A DNA stretch of 64,000 nucleotides from an uncultured Bacteroidales bacterium (lineage in GTDB: Bacteria > Bacteroidota > Bacteroidia > Bacteroidales > UBA932), in assembly GCA_900319855.1 (NCBI GenBank), contig ONQC01000004.1:62001-126000 (forward strand). The letters run 5' to 3'. Below the pieces are notes generated by a model. The model saw nothing but the letters and a program-made list of their open reading frames with translations, did not search any database and was not told the DNA's origin. Below, one piece after another: positions 45,615-54,875 of the stretch. The translations under genes and the position numbers were made by a program. The stretch's first letter is position 1, and each line of letters starts with the position of its first letter.

Positions 45615-48600
45615 ATGTCAGCCGATCCTGCCTCCTCCGTTCTGGACCAGTTTTTCCTCAAACTGGGCACCCTACTTACCATGACCAAAGACGCGCTTCT
45701 CGAGGATTTCCTCGGAGACATGCCGTCGTATTTCGCGACCGCCACCGATGAGCTGGACAAACTCAAGACGGTGGACGACGTGAGGAATTATCTCATTCCG
45801 GACAAAAACCACAAGGAATCCGCGCTGCAGAAGTTCATCGAACATGTCTTCGAGCGGCTGGGCTACGACTTGTCCAACTTCGAAAAGAACCAGGAGCTCT
45901 ACGACCTGATTGCATCCGTCTTCTCGACGGTTGATGCGATTGCGGATGCCGTCGAGTCGCTCGCCGGTGAGGGCATTGACTGGGAGGATGTCAAGGTCCA
46001 GGCGGCGGGTGACGGGAAGAACGCCAAGCTGACGGTCGGAGAGCTGTTCTCGCTTTCCGGCGGGGATGAGCATGTCTGGTCCTATGAAAAGGGCGGCTTC
46101 TCCGCATCGCTTTCGTTCGGCGACTTCGGGATGGGAGGCAAGCTCGAGCCGCTGGTCAAGTTGGTATCCAACCTGATCAAGCTGCTCAAGAAGTTCCGTG
46201 ACATGGAGTGGGAGGCGCTCGGCGAGGAATTCCCGGCGTTCGGCGACTACATGGCGGATACGTATCTCAACAAGGAATTTGCCGAACGGGTCTTCGACCA
46301 TATCCTGGTCGTGCTGCTCCGCAACGCCAAGACCGTCTTCGATGAGGAACTGCGGGAACTGGCCCGTCAGAAGAAAAAGATCGAGGATCTGATCAAGCAG
46401 GTAAAGGAAGAGGTCCGTGCCCAGATCGCCCAGGAGATCGAGAAGATCCGGAAAGAACTGGACGAACTGGAAAAGCAGCTCATGGATGCGGCGACGGCCG
46501 CCAAGGACGAACTGCTGGCGCGCTACAACCAGCTCCGCCGCGAACTGGACCGGCTGATGCGCGAAGCCCTGGGCGAATTCGGCAAGGTGGGGGACATCCT
46601 CGACAAGATCTACAAGGTCCTGGATTTCCTGGGCCTGATCCAGATGCAGACCATCGAGGTCGCGAAATTCATCCCGAATCCGGGAAGCGTCCCGACGCCG
46701 TCCCTGGAGGAAGTCAGCAAGCTGCTGGCGAAAGCCTACCAGGACAATGTCGACAGCGCCGTGGCGGATGTCAACACGGCGATCCAGTCGGCGGTCGCCC
46801 AGGTCAAGGGCGTCTGCCCTACGGTGGAAATCTATGTGCTCCGCTGGTCCAAGATCGCGCAGATGTTCACGGATCCGGAATCCTATATCAAAGAGCAGTT
46901 CCCGGTTGACGACTACGACGATGCCGCCGCCCTGGTCAGCAAGATCTATTCCCTCGTCCAGGCCTTCAATCCCGATGTCCCGGATTTCAGCAGCATCACG
47001 GCGATCGTCAATGAACTGATCGCCCGGCTCAAGCGGGAGCTCGAGAAAACGGGCAATGAGGCCGTCAAGGAGATCAAACAGGTCATCAACGATTTCATCG
47101 CTTTCTTGGAGGACATCAAGAAAGCCCTCAAACAGGTCGCGGAGGATTTCAAGAACGGGCTTGTCAAAGAGCTGAAAGAGAAGGGGAAGGAACTGGAGAA
47201 ACTGAAAAACGAGATCCTCTCCGAGGCGCGGGCCATGATCGATGCCGCGCAGAAGGAGGGGAAGACGGTGCTCAAGGAACTGGATACGGTCTACCGCTCT
47301 TTCCGGAAGGAAATGAATCCGGAACTGGCCGAATACCTGCAGAAGATCTTCATCACCCCGCTCGTCAAGGTGGCCCAGGACAAGGCCCGGCAGCACGACC
47401 TGTTCAAGGAAGTCGATCCCGAGCTGTGGCAGAAGGCCTTCGATGCCGAATACGGGAAGGTCAAGGCCGGCGCCGCGCAACTGACGTTTATCGGCGAGTA
47501 CCGGAAACTGTTCGGCGAACTGGAGAAATATGTCACGGATACCTTCAAGCCGGAAACATGGGAGAAACGCTTCTCCGCCATGGCGAAGGCCCTGGAGGAG
47601 GAGTTCACCCAGCAGACCAAAAACGTTCCCGGCAGCCAGAAGGCCTGGGAGAATTACGGAAAATCACAGGTGGACCGCCTGCTTGCGGGCAAGTCCCTGG
47701 ATAATCCGTTCTCCGCTGTGGATTTCTCCGCCTACATGACCATCGTTGCGGACCATGCCAAGAAGATGGTGCCCTACGAGTTCGAAGGGTACTACACCCG
47801 GTTCAAGGACGTGACCGAGAAGGCGATGGAGCAGCTGATCGGTGCGGCCGATGCGGCCGGAGGCGAAATCTACAAGCAGGCCGGGGCCCTGGCGGACGGG
47901 ACGGAAGCCTATCTGGAAAAGGTCAAGGCCTTCGCCGACGACGTCATGACGGCGTATTGGGCGGAGCTGAAACGGACCATTCATAAGGAAGTCGTCCGCC
48001 CGCTGCTGATGATGATCGAGCAGAAGGTCAAGTCGATACTCAAGGAGATCCTGAAACAGGTCATCGATGCCATCAGCAAGAAAATCCGTGAAGTGGTCAG
48101 CGATGAAGATGTCCAGAAGGTCGCGAAGTATTCCGCCGCCGCGCTGCAGCTGGCCACGGAAATCACGGACCTGGTGGACGATGGCAAGAAAGTCTCCTGC
48201 TGGGCGGATGCCCTGCATTTCGCCGTCCGCATCTACCAGACAATCCCGGCCCCGATCAAGGAGGCCGTCAAGGACCTGGTCGACCTGCCGAGCATCGAAG
48301 GGCTGCTGGATTCGGTCAAGCTGCCGGAGTACCAGCTCGACATGGGCGGCAAGTTCTTTGCGGTCAATGTATATAAATATAAGGAGAATTTCTCCTTCGA
48401 CATGGTCGCCTTCGTGGGCCAGCGGAAACTGAAGGGGGCGGAAAAGGCGGTTCCCGGGATCTATGTCCTGCCGGTCATCCAGGCGAAATACAAGGACGAG
48501 TTCAACCTTGGCGACAGCCACAAACTGACGGTCGACGCCAATGGTTCCCTTAACAAGGGAACCTCCAAGGACAACAAGACCGTAGCGGACAAGACCGGGT

Positions 48601-51236
48601 TCTTCTTCTCCAAGCCGGAAGGCTTCGACTTCCCGAAAGTGGAACTGCTGTCCAGTGAGAAATCCGTGGAAGCCGGCCTGACCCTGCAGTTCGGTCGCGG
48701 CCAGAAGGGCAAGGCGCCGGAGATCCTGTACCTTTACGGGGATCCGCAGGAGCCGGGCATCCTGACCATTACGATGAAGGATTATCCGCAGACCGTCTAT
48801 GTCGGCTACCAGGGCGAGCAGGGCTTCAACGCCGCTTACCTGGGCAAGCTGCAGGGCTTGAATTTCATCGTCCGGCTGAACCAGGCGAACGCCTTCTTCG
48901 AGAAGATCCTCAAAGACAACATCGAGTTCGGCCTGGACAACCTGGAACTGGGCTATGCCCTCAAGGAATGGATGCTGGACGGTGAGAAGATCAAGAAGGG
49001 CCTGACATTCGGCGGAGATTATCATGTACGGATCCCGCTCAAGCCGGACATAGACCTGGATTTTATCAAACTGGATAACCTGGCCCTGGAACTGGGCAGC
49101 GGAAGCGGTTTCTCGCTGGGGAGCATCGCGCTCGGGATCAACCTCAATTTCACGGCGGATTTCAGCGTCATGACCTTTACGTTCTCGGATCTGGGATTCG
49201 GTTTCGATTTCGATTTCATGACCCCGGACTTCCATTTCGGCGACTGGGATTTCAGCCCGACCTTCAAATTCCCGGACGGGATCGGCATCGCCATCGATAT
49301 TGAGAGTATCATTACGGGCGCCGGTTTCGTGAAGTGGGATTTGGAGAAGGGTGAGTTCCTGGGCGGATTCGATCTGACGATCCTGGAGATGATCGGCGTC
49401 GGCGCAATCTTCATCCTGAACACCAAGATGCCGGACGGCAGCAAGGGCTTCTCCTTCATGGGCGCTATCACGGCCACGTTCAATCCCGGCTTCCAACTGG
49501 GTATGGGCTTCAGCCTTACGGCTGTTGGTGCCGCGCTCGGTCTGAACCGGCGGCTCGACGAGGACGCCTTGCGCGGGGCCGTCTATGACGGTTCCATCGA
49601 GTCCGTCATGTTTGCCCAGGACTTGAAGGAGAACCTGTCCACGATCCTGGCCAACATGGCCACCTACTATCCGGTAGCGGAAGACTATTTCTTCTTCGGC
49701 CTGATGGCGAAACTTTCCTGGGCGGAAATCCTCGAGATTTCCTGCGGCCTGTTTATTCAGGTTCCGGATGTGATCATCCTCATCGCCGGCGGCGTACACC
49801 TCAAGATGGTGGATGCCGCAGAGAAACTGATTTCGATGAATGCCGACTTCCTGGCCTGCCTGGATGTCCGCAAGGGCTTCGCCTTCGATGCCGCTCTGTA
49901 TGATACCAAGATCGTCGGCATCGAACTGCACGGCAGCATCGCGCTGCGCATCTACTGGGGCGGAGACACGAAGGGCTTCCTGCTTTCCGCGGGCGGCTTC
50001 CACCCGAAGTATACGCCGGAACCGGGCTTCAATGTCCCGGACATGCAGCGGATCGGATTCACACTCCGGGAAGGCTGCATGAAACTGAGCCTGGATGCCT
50101 ACCTGGCGATCACTTCCAATACGCTCCAGTTCGGGTCCCGGGTGGACCTGATGATCGGTTGGGATATTTTCCATATCAGCGGTTATCTGTTCTTCGATGC
50201 CCTCTTCCAGTTCAACCCGTTCCGGTTCATGTTCGATGTCGGCATCGGTGTCGAGGTGAAGTGTTCCGACTGGACGTTGCTGGCCGTTTCCCTGTATCTG
50301 GAAATGGAAGGTCCGGCCAGGTGGCACGCGGAGGGAGATGCGAAGTTTACGGTTATCTTCACCTTCCACATGCATGTCAGCGAAACCTGGGGCAAGAAGC
50401 AGGTGGACAGCCAGCGAAGTACCATCGACCTGCTGCCTTTGTTCCAGGGTTCCTTCGAAGACAATAACAACTGGACCATCATCCGTAACGACGTCGTCGA
50501 CGGAATGGTTGCCACCTATGTGCCGGAGGAAGGATCCTTCGTGATGAGTCCCTCTGATACAGTAACCTTCTGCCAGCAGTTGTTACCGCTGAACATGACC
50601 TTGGAGAAATATGGGGAATCTCTTCCGAGTGACTTAGACAAGATTGTTTTTGAGAAGGTCTATGTCGCCGGTCAGCCGGAGGATGCCCCGATCAATATCG
50701 ATACCTCTTTCGCCATTTCCCAGTACAAGGAGATGAGCGATGATGACAAATTGTCCGCTCCTTCCTTTGAGAATTTGCCCGGCGGTTTTGCGATGAAGGC
50801 CGGCCAGGGACTTTATCCGGGCCCGGAAAAGGAAATGGATATCACGAAGGAAGAAGTTGAAATCCAAGATGTTCCGAATGACTTCTGGTCCGCATGGCAG
50901 AAAGAAGCCACCCGGCTTGAAAAGCTTACGGTTTCCAAAGCGGCAGATGTTGCTCCTTCCACCCCTGCCGCCGGACCTGTTACCAAAGCGAAGAAGGTCT
51001 TGCGGAGCGGTCTTCCCAAGAAGGCGGTTCCGGCTTCGGGTAGGATGTACCGCGTGGGGTGGGGAACAGATTCTTCCCTGCATCCCGGACTGAAGAAGGA
51101 TGTCGTCTCCCGGCCTTGGACGCGCCGCGATTCCGCCGGTTTCGAACGCTATGTCGCAGGACTGGACAGAATGATGTCCGGCAATGTCCGGAGTTTCATT
51201 GACAACAAGAGAAAGGAAAACGAATCGGAAAAATAA
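45615..51236 (+). CDS. giant coiled-coil protein with DUF6603-like beta region
   Basis: An 1873-aa protein with no signal peptide or membrane helix. Residues 1-235 are globular and helical. Long charged coiled coils lie at about 236-342 (QKKKIEDLIKQVKEEVRAQI) and 469-572, and more helix extends to about 860. From about 899 to 1629 the protein turns beta-rich, with alternating aromatic strands (FGFDFDFMTPDFHFGDWDF) and late motifs such as GCMKLSLDAYLAIT, FDALFQFNPFRFMFDV and EMEGPARWHAEGDAKF, which resemble DUF6603. The tail (1773-1873) is basic and disordered. I recall DUF6603 only as an uncharacterised domain of very large bacterial proteins. First gene of a five-gene operon, probably the scaffold or core of an assembly. 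Confidence 0.8.
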   Translation: MSADPASSVLDQFFLKLGTLLTMTKDALLEDFLGDMPSYFATATDELDKLKTVDDVRNYLIPDKNHKESALQKFIEHVFERLGYDLSNFEKNQELYDLIASVFSTVDAIADAVESLAGEGIDWEDVKVQAAGDGKNAKLTVGELFSLSGGDEHVWSYEKGGFSASLSFGDFGMGGKLEPLVKLVSNLIKLLKKFRDMEWEALGEEFPAFGDYMADTYLNKEFAERVFDHILVVLLRNAKTVFDEELRELARQKKKIEDLIKQVKEEVRAQIAQEIEKIRKELDELEKQLMDAATAAKDELLARYNQLRRELDRLMREALGEFGKVGDILDKIYKVLDFLGLIQMQTIEVAKFIPNPGSVPTPSLEEVSKLLAKAYQDNVDSAVADVNTAIQSAVAQVKGVCPTVEIYVLRWSKIAQMFTDPESYIKEQFPVDDYDDAAALVSKIYSLVQAFNPDVPDFSSITAIVNELIARLKRELEKTGNEAVKEIKQVINDFIAFLEDIKKALKQVAEDFKNGLVKELKEKGKELEKLKNEILSEARAMIDAAQKEGKTVLKELDTVYRSFRKEMNPELAEYLQKIFITPLVKVAQDKARQHDLFKEVDPELWQKAFDAEYGKVKAGAAQLTFIGEYRKLFGELEKYVTDTFKPETWEKRFSAMAKALEEEFTQQTKNVPGSQKAWENYGKSQVDRLLAGKSLDNPFSAVDFSAYMTIVADHAKKMVPYEFEGYYTRFKDVTEKAMEQLIGAADAAGGEIYKQAGALADGTEAYLEKVKAFADDVMTAYWAELKRTIHKEVVRPLLMMIEQKVKSILKEILKQVIDAISKKIREVVSDEDVQKVAKYSAAALQLATEITDLVDDGKKVSCWADALHFAVRIYQTIPAPIKEAVKDLVDLPSIEGLLDSVKLPEYQLDMGGKFFAVNVYKYKENFSFDMVAFVGQRKLKGAEKAVPGIYVLPVIQAKYKDEFNLGDSHKLTVDANGSLNKGTSKDNKTVADKTGFFFSKPEGFDFPKVELLSSEKSVEAGLTLQFGRGQKGKAPEILYLYGDPQEPGILTITMKDYPQTVYVGYQGEQGFNAAYLGKLQGLNFIVRLNQANAFFEKILKDNIEFGLDNLELGYALKEWMLDGEKIKKGLTFGGDYHVRIPLKPDIDLDFIKLDNLALELGSGSGFSLGSIALGINLNFTADFSVMTFTFSDLGFGFDFDFMTPDFHFGDWDFSPTFKFPDGIGIAIDIESIITGAGFVKWDLEKGEFLGGFDLTILEMIGVGAIFILNTKMPDGSKGFSFMGAITATFNPGFQLGMGFSLTAVGAALGLNRRLDEDALRGAVYDGSIESVMFAQDLKENLSTILANMATYYPVAEDYFFFGLMAKLSWAEILEISCGLFIQVPDVIILIAGGVHLKMVDAAEKLISMNADFLACLDVRKGFAFDAALYDTKIVGIELHGSIALRIYWGGDTKGFLLSAGGFHPKYTPEPGFNVPDMQRIGFTLREGCMKLSLDAYLAITSNTLQFGSRVDLMIGWDIFHISGYLFFDALFQFNPFRFMFDVGIGVEVKCSDWTLLAVSLYLEMEGPARWHAEGDAKFTVIFTFHMHVSETWGKKQVDSQRSTIDLLPLFQGSFEDNNNWTIIRNDVVDGMVATYVPEEGSFVMSPSDTVTFCQQLLPLNMTLEKYGESLPSDLDKIVFEKVYVAGQPEDAPINIDTSFAISQYKEMSDDDKLSAPSFENLPGGFAMKAGQGLYPGPEKEMDITKEEVEIQDVPNDFWSAWQKEATRLEKLTVSKAADVAPSTPAAGPVTKAKKVLRSGLPKKAVPASGRMYRVGWGTDSSLHPGLKKDVVSRPWTRRDSAGFERYVAGLDRMMSGNVRSFIDNKRKENESEK

Positions 51237-51239
51237 GAT

Positions 51240-54200
51240 ATGGCTATGAAATCAGTATTTTTCCCCTATGTCCGGAAAGGACTTGCCAATAGCATCTCGG
51301 AAGAAGAAGTCTTCGGGAAAGTCGAAGGGAATGACCGCCTCGCCCGCATGCGCGCGTCGCTTTCGATTCGTGCCCAGTACAAGGTGTTCAAGGGAAAGAA
51401 GGGACAACAACTCACGCAGGAGAAAGAAATCAGCCTTTATGGCCCTGCGGATGTTTCTTCCATCAATCCCCAGGCAATCTCCCTCTGCCACCCGAACGCC
51501 AATTCGGAGGGGTTCCCGGTCAGTTATTTTCCCTATATTGAATTTTGGGAACCGGATTTTCCTTGGCGCTATACGCCTGCCAAGGTCTCGGAGAACGGCC
51601 GACTGCGGCCATGGATCGCCTTGCTGACTTTCCGGGCGGATCAGGTGACGATCCGGGAACCAGAGGATCATCTGCCGTATGTCTGTTTCCAGGGCGATGA
51701 GGTTGCCTATAATGAGATTTTCTTCGATATTAACGAGTTGTCCCGCTCCGCCCATGCACAGGGACCGGAGAATGGTGCTCCGACTATTTCCCGTATCATC
51801 GGCCTGCGTGGTTGGAAAGAAGGGATGGAACATCAGGACATGGTGCCTCTGCTCGATCAGACAGATTATATCGTATGTCTTGTGCCAACCTTCGAGGTCG
51901 GCCGTCTCCGCGGTCTGGGGGTCGGTCCGGAGGCCTTGCAGAACATTCCTGCCCAGGCGGCGGCCTGGGATTCCTATGAGGTCCAGAAATCTAAGACCCG
52001 TGGCCTGGAATTCCCGGTCTATTATTCCTGGTCTTTCCGCAGCGGCACCCTCTCGTTCGAGGGACTGGTCCGTACGCTTACGCTCGGTCAGTCTAAGAAG
52101 GCCGGTGTCGCAGTGGATGTGACACATATGGGGGAGGGCTTTGATTATGAAGTAATTCCGCATGAGACATCCCGGAAGACCATCGTTATGCCTGCGGCTG
52201 CCGGAGCTCCCCAGCGTGAGGAGGAGCCGGCCTTCCCGGCCAGATCTGAGGATACTACGGAATCCCAATTGTACACAAACTTGTATGACATCGTGACCGG
52301 CAATCCCGTTTTCCTGGAGAATGCAGAGGATATCGGAGCGGAGCTCAAGGATGGCAGGCAGAAGGAACTGTCGAAGGACGATCCCTTGGTCGTGCCGCCG
52401 GCTTACGGCGCACGTCATGCCATGGCTACTTCGCTGGACAAGTACGAGTGGTTGGAAAAAGTGAATATGGACGTCCATTATCGGGCGGCGGCCGGTGTGG
52501 GACGGAAATTCGTCCAGGAGAATCAAGAACAATTGATGGACCGTGCCTGGAAACAGGTAGAAGCCGTGCAGGCGTTGAACCGGGAGTTGTACCAGCGCCT
52601 GCTAAGTATCGGCGTCAATACGTCCCTGCATGGCAAGGTCGTCGGCCCGTACGGGAAGGATAACAAGTACCTGGCTTCCCTGATGTTCTACCTGGGGTCG
52701 ATGAAGGATGCGTCTTCCCGGGACGGATCGGGTAAGGATACTTCTATCACAGCGGCACTGGCGGGGAAGGACGTGGCGGCTGCCTTTGCAACGCCGACGT
52801 TCCACCGGATGACGGACCAGGTCGCCAAGATCGTCAAAGGACTTGATACAAAGACCTTGATGGAGAATATGCTGGAGCACCACACCTGTGCTTTCCCTGA
52901 TCCGTACTGCTATGGTGCGGTTTCCATCAAAGCGCTGAAACAATACTCGTCTGATGCGCTGGTTTCCATCTTCAACACGATCGTAAAGGTGTATGCCACG
53001 AATTATTTCAAATTGGCCTATCTGCCGGGCCCCAGCAGCATTGAAACGACTTTCAGCGTGGGATTCAATGCTGAGGTTCGATATGGCGATCGGAAAACGC
53101 AATATATCGGAGCGGGTCTTGACCGCGGATCCCATGAAGACGCATGGGATAATATCTGGCTTTTCTGGAATGATTGGAAATGGATGGATGATTTTAAAAA
53201 ATGGGAACAACTCTCGAAAAAGATTGATTGGAGCAAGAAACAGATTCCGCATAGCCCCATCCTCTGGTATTATCTTTACCCGGGTTCGTGTAAGCGCTTT
53301 TTCGATGAGGGCTGCGCCGATCATCCCAGTTATGGTTATTCCGTAATCGGACATGAAGACGGAAAGGCTCCGGACCTGATCGGGTATCCTTCGGAGCGGT
53401 ATGTAGAATTATTTGGGGAAAAGAAGCCCATTACCAAATTCAGGTTTTACGGAAAGTACTTGTATATCGTAAATGAAGATGCTGTCCGGATGATCGTTGC
53501 GAGCCAGTCCGGAGGGAATACTTCAAGTATTGAAAAAGGGGAGTCTGCCGCGGTATATTACTATGACCTGCCTTACGTTGGGACGGTGAAAGGCCTTTAT
53601 CGACCGATTCTCTATCGGTATACCACTTCTAATTATGGCACCCAAGACTGGCGTCACTATTTAGGCGACTATACGGAAATCAAGAACGAGTCGTTCTCTT
53701 GCGAACAGGATGAGGAGGTGAGCCGGAGTTATCGTGACAGATTGAGCAAGTATTTGAGCCGACCCTCTTTCATCGAGATCAATCCGAATAAGTTCCAGGA
53801 GGAAATCCAGACTTTCAATAGCGAAGACGAATACCAGCAGTTCCTTCTCGGCCGGACGGATAAGCTGACGATTTCCTATATCACGCTGTGGAAACAGTTC
53901 AATGCTCAGGTCAGTTTGCTGGAGATGTATACGCCACAACAAGCCGGGACACCTGCTGCGCCTGCTCCCCAGCCTGCCCCGACCCTGTCCGACGACCTTC
54001 CTTATGAGGAGGCCTGCAGTATCGTCGGGGATTTCTTCAGTGAGTTCTTTGCGGATTCCGCGACAGGTTATAAACTTCGCAGCAACTATATCGACGAACT
54101 CCTCCGGTCCAAGTATCCGATTCTGGCCTATCCGATCTTCCCGGAACCGACCTACTATTACCTCAAAAAGTTCTCTGAAGAGTTGGTTATACCCGGCGCC

Positions 54201-54863
54201 GGATCTTTGCCGGAAGATAGCGTGACCCTGTTTGAGAGCAACCCTGCTTTCATCGAAGCATTCCTCGCGGGTATGAATACCGAGATGGGACGGGAGATGC
54301 TCTGGCGGGAATATCCGACGGACCAGCGCGGCTCTTATTTCCGTAAGTTCTGGGATTCGGAGAGCACGGTCGAGAGTATCCGGAAGGAGACCTTCTTTGA
54401 TATCACAACCCTGCATACATGGGAGAAACCGTTGGGAGAGAATATGTTGGATAGTAAGGCCAACCTGCTCATCTTCGCGCTGAAGGGACGCCTGATGCGG
54501 CTGTATCCCAAGACCCGGATCTATCTGCACCGGGCGGTTTGTACAAGCGGGAAGAAACTGGCATTCGATCCTTCAACAGATAAGGAGGGATGCATCCTGC
54601 AACCTGTCATGGAAACCTTCATCAACGGAGATACGCTGCTGGTGGGATTCAACATTTCCTTCCAGAAAGCCCTGGGGAATCCCGGCAAGAAAGAGTATGG
54701 CTATATGCTGACCTTCAAGGAGGACGTCGAGGGACTGGACTTTGCCGTAGAGAAGGAGGGATCCGACTTTAAGGAAGACATGGATTCTGCCGTCTTCGCC
54801 GATACACTGAAAAATGACCCGTCCATCATGGGTAAACACATATCTTTGTTCTTAAACAAATAA
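51240..54863 (+). CDS. large uncharacterised protein of the giant-protein operon (1207 aa)
   Basis: A 1207-aa soluble protein without signal peptide, starting 3 bp after the giant protein gene. I know no name for it. FPWRYTP (107-113) followed by LRPWIALLTF (122-131) recalls a motif I have seen in uncharacterised large proteins of actinobacteria and cyanobacteria that occur beside homologues of the next two genes. Residues about 430-760 are helical with many Trp/Tyr. A Pro/Ala-rich linker (PAAPAPQPAPTLSDDLP, about 906-922) separates a C-terminal domain of about 285 residues. No catalytic motif was recognised. A structural role together with its neighbours is inferred from size, spacing and lack of enzyme signatures. 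Confidence 0.75.
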   Translation: MAMKSVFFPYVRKGLANSISEEEVFGKVEGNDRLARMRASLSIRAQYKVFKGKKGQQLTQEKEISLYGPADVSSINPQAISLCHPNANSEGFPVSYFPYIEFWEPDFPWRYTPAKVSENGRLRPWIALLTFRADQVTIREPEDHLPYVCFQGDEVAYNEIFFDINELSRSAHAQGPENGAPTISRIIGLRGWKEGMEHQDMVPLLDQTDYIVCLVPTFEVGRLRGLGVGPEALQNIPAQAAAWDSYEVQKSKTRGLEFPVYYSWSFRSGTLSFEGLVRTLTLGQSKKAGVAVDVTHMGEGFDYEVIPHETSRKTIVMPAAAGAPQREEEPAFPARSEDTTESQLYTNLYDIVTGNPVFLENAEDIGAELKDGRQKELSKDDPLVVPPAYGARHAMATSLDKYEWLEKVNMDVHYRAAAGVGRKFVQENQEQLMDRAWKQVEAVQALNRELYQRLLSIGVNTSLHGKVVGPYGKDNKYLASLMFYLGSMKDASSRDGSGKDTSITAALAGKDVAAAFATPTFHRMTDQVAKIVKGLDTKTLMENMLEHHTCAFPDPYCYGAVSIKALKQYSSDALVSIFNTIVKVYATNYFKLAYLPGPSSIETTFSVGFNAEVRYGDRKTQYIGAGLDRGSHEDAWDNIWLFWNDWKWMDDFKKWEQLSKKIDWSKKQIPHSPILWYYLYPGSCKRFFDEGCADHPSYGYSVIGHEDGKAPDLIGYPSERYVELFGEKKPITKFRFYGKYLYIVNEDAVRMIVASQSGGNTSSIEKGESAAVYYYDLPYVGTVKGLYRPILYRYTTSNYGTQDWRHYLGDYTEIKNESFSCEQDEEVSRSYRDRLSKYLSRPSFIEINPNKFQEEIQTFNSEDEYQQFLLGRTDKLTISYITLWKQFNAQVSLLEMYTPQQAGTPAAPAPQPAPTLSDDLPYEEACSIVGDFFSEFFADSATGYKLRSNYIDELLRSKYPILAYPIFPEPTYYYLKKFSEELVIPGAGSLPEDSVTLFESNPAFIEAFLAGMNTEMGREMLWREYPTDQRGSYFRKFWDSESTVESIRKETFFDITTLHTWEKPLGENMLDSKANLLIFALKGRLMRLYPKTRIYLHRAVCTSGKKLAFDPSTDKEGCILQPVMETFINGDTLLVGFNISFQKALGNPGKKEYGYMLTFKEDVEGLDFAVEKEGSDFKEDMDSAVFADTLKNDPSIMGKHISLFLNK

Positions 54864-54875
54864 AACGGAGCCGCC

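Noticed and set aside
45672..50375. Antisense frames over the giant protein gene (45672-47480 and 47664-50375)
   Set aside because: They mirror the coiled-coil codon pattern of the plus strand, have no recognisable domain and lack a promoter.
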